Assembly (NCBI GenBank): GCA_963756115.1
Contig: CAVWMN010000001.1
Span: forward strand, 317,855 to 381,854
Length of the DNA stretch: 64,000 nucleotides
Direction: 5' to 3'
Source: JTS-RE37 sp963756115
Lineage (GTDB): Bacteria > Bacteroidota > Bacteroidia > Flavobacteriales > Flavobacteriaceae
In this document: positions 37,095 to 46,509 of the stretch, in pieces
How positions within the stretch are numbered: the stretch's first letter is position 1
Layout of the letters: each line of letters begins with the position of its first letter
Position numbers and translations under genes: made by a program
Notes under the pieces: model-generated
Told to the model about the DNA's origin: nothing
Databases searched by the model: none
The model's input: only the letters and a program-made list of their open reading frames with translations

Positions 37095-38117
37095 TTATTT
37101 CTGATTCCTGATTTTTTGTTCCCAATCCCAGGCAGACCGCATGGCATCGTCCAGGGAAGAAGCAGCTTTCCAACCCAGTACCTCAGCAGCTTTTGTAGTG
37201 TCTGCATAGGCCTGGATGACATCCCCCGGCCGCCTGTCCACAATACTGTAATTGAGTTTCTTTCCCGAAACCCGCTCAAAACTTGCGATGACCTCCAGGA
37301 CCGAATTGCCCCTGCCCGTCCCCACATTGAACACTTCGTAATTGTTGTCGTTCTTCGATTCAATAAGCCTGTCCAGGGCCACTACATGGGCTTTCGCCAG
37401 GTCCACCACATGGATATAATCGCGGATACAGGTACCATCAGCTGTAGGGTAGTCATCGCCGAAAACAGACAGCTTTTCCCGCAGCCCTATCCCGGTTTGT
37501 GTGATAAAAGGAACCAGGTTTTGGGGTACGCCAATGGGAAGTTCCCCGATCTCCGCACTGGGGTGGGCCCCCATCGGATTAAAATAGCGGAGGGAAATGG
37601 CATTAAAACCCGGCGTGACCGAACAGGTATCCCGGATGATCTCCTCCCCGATCTGTTTCGTATTCCCATAGGGCGATTCGGCCGGCTTAACCGGGGCATT
37701 TTCGGTGATGGGCATGTGATCTGCCTGCCCGTAAACCGTGCAGGAAGAACTGAAGATAAAACTTGCCGTGTCCTTTTGAGTGAGTTCCTGGAGGAGGTAG
37801 ATGAGCGAATTCAGGTTGTTCTCATAATAGAGCAGCGGTTTTTCAACGCTTTCGCCTACCGCTTTTGATGCGGCAAAATGGATGACCCCCGCCACGTCTC
37901 CATGCCTTTTGAAAAAATCCCGGACGTCTGGTTTTATCCGCAGGTCGATTTTCTCAAAAACAGGCCGTTCCCCGGTGATGTTGTGGATCCCTTCCAAAAC
38001 ATTTTCTGAAGAATTGGAGCAATCATCAATGATGACCACTTCATATCCTTTTTGCTGCAATTCCACAACGGTATGGGACCCAATGAATCCAAGACCACCG
38101 GTTACAAGTATTTTCAT
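37095..38117 (-). CDS. galE: UDP-glucose 4-epimerase
   Basis: The 340-residue SDR enzyme interconverts UDP-glucose and UDP-galactose. Seen are the NAD-binding GGLGFIGSHTVVELQ, the catalytic SSSCTVYG region and YGNTKQIGEEI (Tyr and Lys of the YxxxK motif), and RYFNPMGAHPSAEIGE. It is full length. It lies one base after the DegT gene and probably supplies sugar nucleotides for surface glycans. Confidence 0.95.
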   Translation of the reverse strand: MKILVTGGLGFIGSHTVVELQQKGYEVVIIDDCSNSSENVLEGIHNITGERPVFEKIDLRIKPDVRDFFKRHGDVAGVIHFAASKAVGESVEKPLLYYENNLNSLIYLLQELTQKDTASFIFSSSCTVYGQADHMPITENAPVKPAESPYGNTKQIGEEIIRDTCSVTPGFNAISLRYFNPMGAHPSAEIGELPIGVPQNLVPFITQTGIGLREKLSVFGDDYPTADGTCIRDYIHVVDLAKAHVVALDRLIESKNDNNYEVFNVGTGRGNSVLEVIASFERVSGKKLNYSIVDRRPGDVIQAYADTTKAAEVLGWKAASSLDDAMRSAWDWEQKIRNQK

Positions 38118-38118
38118 G

Positions 38119-39273
38119 TTAAGAATTTATGAATTCAATCACGCTTTGGGTGATATATGCAATTTGCTGGTCATCGAGTTCGGTATGCATGGGCAGGGAG
38201 ATGACCTCTTTTACCAACTGGTTGGTTACGGGAAATTCGGATTCCCGGTACCGTTCATCGGCATAGGCTTTCTGCGAATGCAGCGGGATCGGGTAATAGA
38301 TACCATGGGGGATCTCTTTGCTGCCCAAATAGGCAGCAAGCTCATCACGCCTGCCGTTTGTGACCTTCAGCGTATATTGATGGAATACATGGCAGTCGCA
38401 GGTATCGCAAATTCCGGAACACGCATTTACGGTTTCCGGGGTTACCAGGTGTTGCACCCCTGAAAAAGCCCTGGAATACTTGCGGGCAGCATCCCTCCTT
38501 TTTTCGCAATAGATATCCAGTTTGGGTAATTTGGCCCTAAGCACGGCAGCCTGGATAGAGTCCAGCCTGGAATTCACACCAACCACATCATGGTAGTACC
38601 GCTGGTACATCCCATGGTTAACAATACCGCGGATGGTATGGGCCAGTTCATCGTCATCCGTAAATACAGCTCCCCCGTCCCCATAGCATCCCAGGTTTTT
38701 GGAAGGAAAAAATGAAGTGGCACCAATGGTGCCCATCGTTCCTGCCTTCTGCTTACGCCCGTCTTTAAAAGTATAGTCGGCCCCTATTGCCTGTGCATTG
38801 TCTTCAATGACGAACAGGCCATGCCTGTTGGCAATGTCCAGTATCGCCTCCATATCGGCGCATTGCCCGAAAAGATGAACCGGCACGATGGCCTTTGTCT
38901 TTGGCGTGATAGCCTTTTCTATGGCCTGGGGTTTGATGTTAAAGTTTTCCGGGTCCACATCCACAAGCACCGGGGTAAGCTGGAGCAGGGCTATAACCTC
39001 CACAGTAGCAGCGAAGGTAAAATCGGCCGTGATGACCTCATCCCCGGGTTGTAATCCCAGTCCCATCATGGCTACCTGCAGGGCATCTGTGCCATTTGCA
39101 CAGGGAATTACATGTTTGATGCCCAGGTAGGCTTCGAGTTCTGCCTGAAATTCATGTACTTCCGGTCCGTTGATAAAGGCAGCAGTTTCCAGGATCCCGG
39201 CGATCGAAGCATCAACCTGTCCTTTTATTTCCTGGTACTGACCTACCAGGTCTACCATTTGAATTTTCCTCAT
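38119..39273 (-). CDS. DegT/DnrJ/EryC1/StrS sugar aminotransferase
   Basis: The 384-residue PLP enzyme makes amino sugars on nucleotide carriers. The PLP lysine is in SFFPSKNLGCYGDGGA, with GTDALQVAMMGLGL and EDNAQAIGA as further family motifs. A Cys-rich stretch (CSGICDTCDCHVFHQ) precedes the C-terminal domain. The exact sugar is unknown; WecE-like, WlbE-like or PglE-like are possible. It leads the galE-amidohydrolase operon. Confidence 0.9.
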   Translation of the reverse strand: MRKIQMVDLVGQYQEIKGQVDASIAGILETAAFINGPEVHEFQAELEAYLGIKHVIPCANGTDALQVAMMGLGLQPGDEVITADFTFAATVEVIALLQLTPVLVDVDPENFNIKPQAIEKAITPKTKAIVPVHLFGQCADMEAILDIANRHGLFVIEDNAQAIGADYTFKDGRKQKAGTMGTIGATSFFPSKNLGCYGDGGAVFTDDDELAHTIRGIVNHGMYQRYYHDVVGVNSRLDSIQAAVLRAKLPKLDIYCEKRRDAARKYSRAFSGVQHLVTPETVNACSGICDTCDCHVFHQYTLKVTNGRRDELAAYLGSKEIPHGIYYPIPLHSQKAYADERYRESEFPVTNQLVKEVISLPMHTELDDQQIAYITQSVIEFINS

Positions 39274-39380
39274 AATGTTTTTTGGTTCCTGAACGATTTT
39301 GCTGCCGCAGCAATATTACAAAAATACGGAACGGTCACAAATGAATTTACGTAAAGAAGCGTATTTTAGCGCCAAACAAC

Positions 39381-40625
39381 TTGTCCGTGTATTTCTTGTA
39401 TAACCTGGCCGTACATTTTGCCGCATTTGCCCTTCCAATTATCGCCTTTTTCAACCCTAAAATCCGACTCTTTACAAAGGGCCGGGCCCACAGTTTTCCC
39501 TACCTCGAAAAGAATATATCCGCGAAGGATAAGATCATCTGGATGCATGCGGCTTCCCTTGGGGAATTTGAACAGGGGTTGCCGGTAATTGAAAAACTCC
39601 GGTTGGGATACCCCGGGTATAAAGTGCTGGTAACCTTCTTTTCGCCATCGGGATATGAGGTGAAAAAGGACAGCAAAGCGGCAGATTTCATCTGTTACCT
39701 TCCGCTGGATACCGCCGCCAATGCCCGCCGCTTCGTGGCACTGGTAAAGCCCAAAGTGGCCATTTTTGTAAAATACGAGATATGGCCCAACTACCTGAAG
39801 GTATTGGAGGAGAACAGCATTCCGGTCGTCCTGATCTCTGCTATCTTTAAAAAGCGACAGGTTTATTTTAAAGGGTACGGTGGATTTATGCGGCAGGCCC
39901 TGCGGAAGGTGTCCTGCATTTTTGTCCAAAATACGGAATCGGAGGAATTGCTGCGCTCCATCGGCATATCAGACATAACGGTCAGCGGTGATACCCGCTT
40001 TGACCGGGTGGCGGAGATCCTGCAGCGAAACAATGAATTGGCCTTTATGGAGGAATTCAAAAACGGGCAGCTGTGTTTTGTTGCCGGGAGCACCTGGAAA
40101 GAAGACGAACAATTTTTAGCAGCCTATATAAACGAGTGCACGCTGCCCGTTCAATTTGTAATAGCCCCGCATACCATGGACGCAGATCATATGACGACCC
40201 TCCTGAAAAGGCTTTCCAAAAAAACGGTTCGCTACTCTGAATTGGATACTACCGCCGCCTTAGGCGATTTCCAGGTGTTGCTTGTGGATACCATCGGGTT
40301 GCTTACCAAAATATACAGCTACGCTGATGTCGCCTATGTGGGTGGTGGGTTTGCAACGGGGTTGCACAATACCCTGGAACCGGCTGTTTTTGCCATCCCG
40401 GTGATCATAGGCCCAAACTACAGGAGGTTCCGGGAAGCAGAAGACCTGGTACGCCTCGGGGGGATTTTCCCTGTAAAAAACGGAGCGGAATTTGCTGATA
40501 CAGCCACGGGGTTACTGGGGGATACCGGCCGTGCACGGGAAGCCGGCGGGATCAACGCGGCCTATATCGCGAAAAATAAGGGGGCAAGCCTCCAAATAAT
40601 TAACCATATAAGGACGTTAGTATAG
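39381..40625 (+). CDS. waaA: 3-deoxy-D-manno-octulosonic acid (Kdo) transferase
   Basis: The 414-residue GT30-type enzyme attaches Kdo to lipid A precursors. It has an N-terminal membrane anchor (LYNLAVHFAAFALPIIAFF), the family motif IWMHAASLGEFEQG with the catalytic glutamate, and a C-terminal GGFATGLHNTLEPAVFAIPVI. The start is uncertain, either TTG at 39381 or GTG at 39387, since no ATG fits. It is divergent from the DegT gene. Confidence 0.93.
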   Translation: MSVYFLYNLAVHFAAFALPIIAFFNPKIRLFTKGRAHSFPYLEKNISAKDKIIWMHAASLGEFEQGLPVIEKLRLGYPGYKVLVTFFSPSGYEVKKDSKAADFICYLPLDTAANARRFVALVKPKVAIFVKYEIWPNYLKVLEENSIPVVLISAIFKKRQVYFKGYGGFMRQALRKVSCIFVQNTESEELLRSIGISDITVSGDTRFDRVAEILQRNNELAFMEEFKNGQLCFVAGSTWKEDEQFLAAYINECTLPVQFVIAPHTMDADHMTTLLKRLSKKTVRYSELDTTAALGDFQVLLVDTIGLLTKIYSYADVAYVGGGFATGLHNTLEPAVFAIPVIIGPNYRRFREAEDLVRLGGIFPVKNGAEFADTATGLLGDTGRAREAGGINAAYIAKNKGASLQIINHIRTLV

Positions 40626-40643
40626 TATAAATCCCTATTGGAT

Positions 40644-40895
40644 ATGAAATTTGCCCTGATTTTATCAGCGTTTCTTTGTGGTCTGGTTTTGTTTTCCTGC
40701 GGGGAACAGCAACGGGATCGTATGGATTCGGAACCGCGCAACACGCCGGAGATCCCTTCCCAAAAAAGCAGGCACCAAAAAGGACCACAGCAATCGCCTC
40801 CGGAGGCAATCCCGGCAGACGGTAAACCGGCACCAGCGACCAGGGGAAAACGCGTACGAACTGCAATAGATACGCTGCGTCCCATGACAGCCTGA
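40644..40895 (+). CDS. Small putative lipoprotein
   Basis: The 83-residue protein has a lipoprotein signal (MKFALILSAFLCGLVLFSCG, Cys at residue 19) and then a hydrophilic, Pro-, Gln- and Arg-rich unstructured tail. It starts 18 bases after the Kdo transferase gene and is likely on its transcript. The in-frame TTG at 40638 is less likely as a start. Function is unknown. Confidence 0.6.
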   Translation: MKFALILSAFLCGLVLFSCGEQQRDRMDSEPRNTPEIPSQKSRHQKGPQQSPPEAIPADGKPAPATRGKRVRTAIDTLRPMTA

Positions 40896-40956
40896 TTTAA
40901 GTGTACCCCCTAATCCTTTTTTTATTAGATTTACGGAAACCAGCTAAACCTTCCGT

Positions 40957-42285
40957 ATGAATTCCAAAATCCTTCGAATCTCCCTTATTGCGGCCCTTGC
41001 CGGCTTCTTATTCGGTTTTGATACCGTTGTTATTTCCGGAGCCGACAAGAAACTGCAGTTTTTATGGGGTTCCTCAGATGGATTCCATGGGGCGATCGTC
41101 ATGGGGATGGCTTTGTGGGGGACGGTTGTAGGTGCCATTTTCGGTGGGTTTCCCACCAACAGGATGGGCCGGAAAAAAACCCTGATCTGGATCGGTATCC
41201 TGTATACCGTTTCAGCCATAGGCTCGGCTTTTGCGAATGACCCTGTCACCTTTGCGGCATTCCGGTTTATCGGCGGTTTGGGAGTAGGGGCCTCCACCAT
41301 AGCAGCCCCGGCCTATATCTCCGAAGTAGCCCCGGCCAAAGACCGCGGCAGGCTGGTGGGTTTCTACCAGTTTATGCTTGTCTTTGGTATCCTGATCGCA
41401 TTCCTGTCTAACTATATGCTTAGCGGTATCAGTGAGGACGACTGGCGCTGGATGATGGGCGTGGAAGCAATCCCGGCCCTGATATATACGCTGTTTGTTT
41501 TTACAGTCCCGGAAAGCCCCCGGTGGCTGCTTACCAAAAACAGGGCGGAGGAGGCGGGCCGCATCCAAAAGTCCCTGGACCCGGCACTCACCATAGAATC
41601 CCTGCAGGCAGACATGGCCTATGAGCTCGAACAAGGCAGTGCATCGGAAACGATCTATATGAAAAAATACCGTTTCCCGCTGACACTGGCATTCCTGATT
41701 GCCTTTTTCAACCAGTTTTCCGGGATCAATGCCTTTTTGTATTATGCGCCGCGGATCTTCGGGGAAGCCGGACTCGGGGAAAGCACTGCGCTGCTGAGCA
41801 GTATTGGGATAGGGGTGACCAACTTCGTATTTACGTTTGTGGGTATTTTCCTGATTGACCGGCTCGGCAGGAAGCAGCTGATGTATTTTGGTTCTGTGGG
41901 TTATATCATTTCCCTTTCCCTGGTTGCTGCCGCTTTCTTTTTCGGATGGGGAGGGCTTTGGGTTCCCATCTTCCTGTTTTTATTTATTGCCTCCCATGCC
42001 ATTGGACAGGGGGCGGTGATCTGGGTATTTATCTCTGAAATATTCCCAAACCACCTCCGGAGCTCCGGACAGGCTTTTGGCAGTTCCACCCACTGGGTGC
42101 TGGCCGCTATCATCCCCTCTGCAGTGCCCTTCTTATTTAGCTGGATCGGGCCCGGCCCCGTATTTGCCTTCTTTGCTTTTATGATGGTCCTGCAACTGTT
42201 TTTTGTAATCTTTATGATGCCGGAAACCAAGGGAAGGTCGCTGGAAGAACTGGGAAAAGAGTTGAGTACCGGCCACCATGGGTAG
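40957..42285 (+). CDS. MFS sugar porter
   Basis: The 442-residue protein has twelve hydrophobic helices and the sugar porter signatures: GFLFGFDTVVISGA in helix 1, NRMGRKKTLIWIG after helix 2, PAYISEVAPAKDRGRLVG after helix 4, PESPRWLLTKNR, FNQFSGINAFLYYAP in helix 7, and PETKGRSLEELGKE at the C-terminus. It imports a sugar, probably with H+ or Na+. The substrate is not evident from neighbours. Confidence 0.93.
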   Translation: MNSKILRISLIAALAGFLFGFDTVVISGADKKLQFLWGSSDGFHGAIVMGMALWGTVVGAIFGGFPTNRMGRKKTLIWIGILYTVSAIGSAFANDPVTFAAFRFIGGLGVGASTIAAPAYISEVAPAKDRGRLVGFYQFMLVFGILIAFLSNYMLSGISEDDWRWMMGVEAIPALIYTLFVFTVPESPRWLLTKNRAEEAGRIQKSLDPALTIESLQADMAYELEQGSASETIYMKKYRFPLTLAFLIAFFNQFSGINAFLYYAPRIFGEAGLGESTALLSSIGIGVTNFVFTFVGIFLIDRLGRKQLMYFGSVGYIISLSLVAAAFFFGWGGLWVPIFLFLFIASHAIGQGAVIWVFISEIFPNHLRSSGQAFGSSTHWVLAAIIPSAVPFLFSWIGPGPVFAFFAFMMVLQLFFVIFMMPETKGRSLEELGKELSTGHHG

Positions 42286-42423
42286 CAGCAAATCCGCAGC
42301 TCATCGAATAAATCGCCCGCTCAACCCGGAAATACAATAGGGAGGACCATTTTTGACGAAATATGGCATGACACTGATGACTTTAAGGCATTTATGCTTA
42401 AATTGTATCAAATTATTTCAACT

Positions 42424-42552
42424 ATGGAAGAAGAATTAACCCCGGGCACCAGGATCCTGAATGGCTTCCTGAGTGTAATGGTGGTGGTTTTGGTTATTAT
42501 CCTCATTTCCGTGGTCGTTTGCCTTATCCTGGCAGGCCTTGGATTCTTTTAG
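42424..42552 (+). CDS. 42-residue single-pass membrane peptide
   Basis: ATG at 42424 to TAG at 42550-42552 encodes 42 residues: a short acidic N-terminus (MEEELTPGTRILNGFLS) followed by a long hydrophobic helix and a C-terminal LAGLGFF. The composition is that of a real single-pass membrane peptide. It lies in a gap after the sugar porter in the same orientation. Function is unknown; it may be an accessory membrane peptide. Confidence 0.5.
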   Translation: MEEELTPGTRILNGFLSVMVVVLVIILISVVVCLILAGLGFF

Positions 42553-42991
42553 ATGGGGATCAGGACAATTCCATTCCTTACACCTCTTTCAGAGATACTT
42601 CTGCAGATTTTCCATGTATTCCCAACTCCGGATTGAACCCGGGCCATCATCCTTTTCATCTTAACTATCCTTTTTCCTTTCAACCTACTTGCGGTACCGT
42701 CCCTTCACCGGTATTCCAATAGCTGCATAAATTACTGTTATTCAATACAATTCGATAAAATAGTGGGCCTAAGAGTTGTTTTATTAACAAGAATTATCTT
42801 TTTTTGCACTTCATAGATAAAATCGAACAATTCATCGGAATTCTTGCTTTGCATGTTGGATTCCAATGCGTATCAGTTACCGATCACTCCATGACAATGG
42901 AGTGGTTTACAAAAACAGTAACCGAATTCTAAAAAGAAGCTATTTCACAGAACTACTTTCTTCCCTTAATAACCCCACAAACACTAACGTT
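42553..42991 (+). other. Gene-free stretch before the T9SS protein
   Basis: These 439 bases hold no supported gene. The last part should contain the promoter of the T9SS-secreted protein; a TTATCTTTTTTTG stretch near 42794-42806 only loosely resembles the -7 box. Confidence 0.35.
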
Positions 42992-45070
42992 ATGAAGTTA
43001 AAAACTACCCTATTCCTTATTTTGACCACCTTGTTTATTTTCCGGGCCACTGCGCAGTGCAATGGCGCGCAGTTTGCAGAAATAAATGGCATCGCAGTGA
43101 TCGAAGCCGAGTCGCCGAGCCTCCCGGGCAGCTGGAATAAAGAAACGGCAAGCAATCCCTATACAGGAAGTTCCTATATAGCATGGCGGGGGGCTGATTC
43201 CTTTAATTCCCCCGGGAATGGCACCATAAACTACAGCGTCAGGATCAATTCTCCGGGGACCTACCGGTTCCAATGGAGGAGCAAGGTTGGCATCATTGCC
43301 GCAACAAACCCTTCTACCGAACACAATGATTCCTGGTTAAAGATACAGGGATCGGATTTCTTCGGAATGAAAAATGGCCGGAGGATCTATCCGAAAGGTT
43401 CCGGGAAATCCCCTACCCCGGAAGGGGCAGGCGGGGCAGGATGGTTCAAGATCTACTCCAGCGGGACAACCAATTGGACGTGGTCCACAAATACCAGTGA
43501 CAACCAGGGATACCAGGTATATGCCTCTTTCAACAGCCCGGGGGTTTATACCATCCAGGTCTCCGGCAGGTCCAGGGGTCACTTTATAGACAGGATGGTC
43601 CTCTATAAAGAGTCCAGCTACTCCGCTTCACAGGCCCAAAGCCTTTCCAGGGCACAGACCAATTGCGGAGGGGGTACCCCACCCCCAACACCACCGCCGG
43701 CAGCCGGGAATCCGGTGGTGAATTCCTTCAGTTATATCAACGCGGGAAATGATAATGTTTTAGGCACATTGAATAACGGGGCACAGATCAATATTGCCAA
43801 TGTTACCTCCAACCTGAGCTTCAGGGCCAATGCCAATTCTGATACCCAGAGTGTCCGGATGCAACTTACCGGGCCGGTGGGCAATACGCGGAATGATAAC
43901 AATGCCCCCTATTCCATTTTTGGTGACTCCGGCGGAAATTATGCCGGCAGGAACATGCAGGTGGGGAACTATACCCTTACCGCTACTCCATACGCACAGG
44001 ACAACCTGGGAGGAACACAGGGGAGTGCAAATTCCATCAGTTTCAGCATCGTGGATAACGGGAATACCCCCCCACCCCAGCCACCCCCACCATCCGGGAA
44101 TACCGGTGTTACCAGCTTTACGCTTGTAAATGCCAACAGCAATACAGATATAGGTACTATTACCGCAGGCCGAAATTTTACCAACCTGCCCTCCAGCCTT
44201 AGTATCAGGGCCAATACGAACCCGAATTCCGTAGGTTCTGTGAGGTTTACCTTATCCGGACCTATCAACACCAGCAAAGGTGAAGGGTCAGCCCCGTATT
44301 ATCTCTTTGGGGATATCGGTGTAAACCCTATCGGGAGATCCTTCCCGAATGGAAATTATACAGTAACTGCCAGACCCAGAAATGGTGCCGCACTGACGAT
44401 TAGCTTTACCGTTGGCGGAGGCGGTTCTGCCCCACCGCCGACACCGACACCACCACCCAGCGGCAACAATGTGGTGACCGGCTTTACCCTGGTAAATGCA
44501 AACAGCAACAACGATATTGGGGCGATCACCCAGGGAAGAAATTTTAACAACGTTCCCTCCAGCCTTAGTATCCGGGCCAATACCAACCCCAGTTCCGTAG
44601 GCAGTGTCAGGTTAACCTTGTCAGGGCCTATAAACGCAAACAAATCGGAAGGCGCAGCCCCCTATTACCTTTTTGGGGATATAGGCGTGAACCCTATCGG
44701 GAGATCCTTCCCGAATGGGAACTATACCATCACAGCCAATCCGAGGAATGGCCCTCCGCTGACCATAAGCTTTAGTATCGGAGGCGGTAGCAGCAAAACG
44801 GCCGTTGGGCAGGAAGTCTATGTATACCCGAACCCTGTCAAAGACGGAAGGTTCTCGGTTAAGATGCCCGAAGATGTTGTGGGCGAGGTAAATTACAGCC
44901 TCATCAGCGGTTCCGGAGCAGCGGTTGAAACCGGAAAGCTGCAAATAGACCGGGCCGGGGAAAATGCAGAATTCAACCTCGATTCCTTCAATCAAAAGAA
45001 TACGGGGGTATATTACCTCATCCTGCAATCCGGTGAAGCAAGGTATACCCTGCCAATAGTAAAAAAGTAA
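42992..45070 (+). CDS. Secreted modular carbohydrate-binding-like protein with T9SS sorting domain
   Basis: The 692-residue protein starts at ATG 42992 (signal peptide MKLKTTLFLILTTLFIFRATAQ); the upstream open frame is not supported. The N-terminal domain (about 25-225) has IAVIEAESPSLPG and INSPGTYRFQWRSKVG, like malectin/CBM6-type modules. Three homologous beta-rich repeats begin near 239, 368 and 490, joined by Pro-rich linkers (GGTPPPTPPP; PPPQPPPPSG; PPPTPTPPPSG). The last two are almost identical. The C-terminal 85 residues (VYVYPNPVKDGRFSVKMP...) are a type A T9SS sorting domain, so the protein should cross the outer membrane by type IX secretion. No catalytic domain is recognised. 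Confidence 0.88.
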   Translation: MKLKTTLFLILTTLFIFRATAQCNGAQFAEINGIAVIEAESPSLPGSWNKETASNPYTGSSYIAWRGADSFNSPGNGTINYSVRINSPGTYRFQWRSKVGIIAATNPSTEHNDSWLKIQGSDFFGMKNGRRIYPKGSGKSPTPEGAGGAGWFKIYSSGTTNWTWSTNTSDNQGYQVYASFNSPGVYTIQVSGRSRGHFIDRMVLYKESSYSASQAQSLSRAQTNCGGGTPPPTPPPAAGNPVVNSFSYINAGNDNVLGTLNNGAQINIANVTSNLSFRANANSDTQSVRMQLTGPVGNTRNDNNAPYSIFGDSGGNYAGRNMQVGNYTLTATPYAQDNLGGTQGSANSISFSIVDNGNTPPPQPPPPSGNTGVTSFTLVNANSNTDIGTITAGRNFTNLPSSLSIRANTNPNSVGSVRFTLSGPINTSKGEGSAPYYLFGDIGVNPIGRSFPNGNYTVTARPRNGAALTISFTVGGGGSAPPPTPTPPPSGNNVVTGFTLVNANSNNDIGAITQGRNFNNVPSSLSIRANTNPSSVGSVRLTLSGPINANKSEGAAPYYLFGDIGVNPIGRSFPNGNYTITANPRNGPPLTISFSIGGGSSKTAVGQEVYVYPNPVKDGRFSVKMPEDVVGEVNYSLISGSGAAVETGKLQIDRAGENAEFNLDSFNQKNTGVYYLILQSGEARYTLPIVKK

Positions 45071-45091
45071 CTTCCTATTGATTATAACAGG

Positions 45092-45123
45092 AACAGCCTC
45101 CGGATCGGGGGCTGTTTTTTTTT
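45092..45123 (+). terminator. Terminator of the T9SS protein gene
   Basis: The stem AACAGCC / GGCTGTT (45092-45098 and 45110-45116) is followed by a run of nine T. It lies 21 bases after the stop codon. Confidence 0.9.
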
Positions 45124-45274
45124 GGACACTACCTCTGCAGTATATTTTCCGGGATCAGGTTTCGGACAACGGCCATTATTCTTTAAATTTGAAAAGACTT
45201 CCTCCTGCCTGATACCAGCACCTTGCTGCAGGTTGTCGGGAGTAACACGCAAAAACAACGTTAAACCAACTATC

Positions 45275-45652
45275 ATGAAACAGAAAATCCTATTGGTTCT
45301 CAGCATCCTTTTTGGGCTGATGTTCATCAACGCCGGACTCAATAAATTCTTTAATTATATGCCGGTTCCGGATGACCTGCCGGAAGGCCTGATAAAGGTA
45401 ATGGGCGCATTTATGGAAATCGGCTGGTTGTTGCCCCTGATCGGTATCGCTGAAATCGTGGGTGGCATCCTGGTCATGACCAACAAGTTCAGGGCCCTTG
45501 GAGCCATCATCATCTTACCGGTCATGGTGGGAATCGTCCTTACACATATCGTAAACGCCCCCTCAGGACTGCCCATGGCATTGGTCCTTTTCGCTGTTCT
45601 GCTTTGGATCCTGTATGAAAACCGCGGGAAATACAGGCATTTGATCAGTTGA
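45275..45652 (+). CDS. DoxX family membrane protein
   Basis: The 125-residue protein has four transmembrane helices and the DoxX pattern (LFGLMFINAGLNKFFNYMP; IGIAEIVGGILVMTNKFRALGAIIILPVM). The frame is open upstream over the preceding terminator, so the ATG at 45275 is the real start. DoxX-like proteins are linked to thiosulfate or quinone chemistry in some organisms; the role here is unknown. Confidence 0.85.
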   Translation: MKQKILLVLSILFGLMFINAGLNKFFNYMPVPDDLPEGLIKVMGAFMEIGWLLPLIGIAEIVGGILVMTNKFRALGAIIILPVMVGIVLTHIVNAPSGLPMALVLFAVLLWILYENRGKYRHLIS

Positions 45653-45803
45653 AGTATGATGCTTCACTTGCCTGACAGCATAGACAAGTTCAAGCAAATA
45701 TCAGAGCGGTCACCTGCCCGGAAGGGAGTAAGGGGTGGGTAAAGCGTAGTATTACGTAGTAAGTACAGAAAATCGTCAATGCTACTTACGATTATTTCTT
45801 TTC

Positions 45804-45959
45804 TATCCCTTTTTGCTTGTCCAAAAAGGAATGCAAAAAAGACACCTTCTCCGCAGGTATTTTTCCGCACAGCGGAAAACCGGCTCAGAAACTTCGCCAC
45901 CACGCCAGGGCGTGGCGGTACCCCTCGAAGCTTTCTTCGCCTATACTTCGGAGAAGGGT
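45804..45959. repeat. Structured repeat module, copy A (short)
   Basis: This shares about 156 bases with the two longer copies (46177 and 47077). Common parts include TTGCTTGTCCAAAAAGGAATG, a TTTTCCG-CACAG-CGGAAAA stem, a CCACGCC..GGCGTGG stem and CTTCGCCTATACTTCGGAG. Copy A has CCACGCCAGGGCGTGG where B and C have CCACGCCATAGCGTGG, so the stem is kept. Confidence 0.9.
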
Positions 45960-46176
45960 AATCCCAACCCTGAACTTTTGGGCTGTTTTTAAGGACCTAA
46001 TACCCAGGCGAAAATACAAACTCTGGTAAATGCATCAAGCCATAAGAAATCTGACCTTGCATAAGCGACATTAAAAGACATCTGCCAACTGCAGACTGCG
46101 ACTGCCAACTATACCACAACGGGATTGAAATGCGTGTTTCTCATGGAAGAAGAGTACAGACCCCCAGAGGTTTCTT

Positions 46177-46465
46177 CTTTATCCCTTTTTGCTTGTCCAA
46201 AAAGGAATGCAAAAAAGACACCTTCTCCGCAGGTATTTTTCCGCACAGCGGAAAACCGGCTCAGAAACTTCGCCACCACGCCATAGCGTGGCGGTACCGA
46301 TCGAAGCTTTCTTCGCCTATACTTCGGAGAAGGGTTTCCTGACCCACAACTATTTGTCCGGCCAGGCTATTGCCCACACCCAATTTCATTATACGAAATA
46401 CCACCTTTCACCATTGAACATATAATGCAAAACCACTGACTACTGGGACTGAAAACTGCCAACTG
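46177..46465. repeat. Structured repeat module, copy B (289 bp)
   Basis: This is identical to copy C except for one base at 46341. It contains the copy A module plus about 130 further bases. Open frames inside it are the same in both copies and have no coding character. Confidence 0.95.
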
Positions 46466-46509
46466 GGATAGGGCTTCCCCTCCTTCGCCAAATGCTAAGG
46501 AGGACTGGT

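Noticed and set aside
35813..37363. Longer 516-codon version of the amidohydrolase
   Set aside because: The extra N-terminal 92 codons overlap galE. The signal peptide begins at 37087.
42866..45070. Longer 734-codon version of the T9SS protein
   Set aside because: The added N-terminal residues precede a clear signal peptide start at 42992 and look like untranslated leader.
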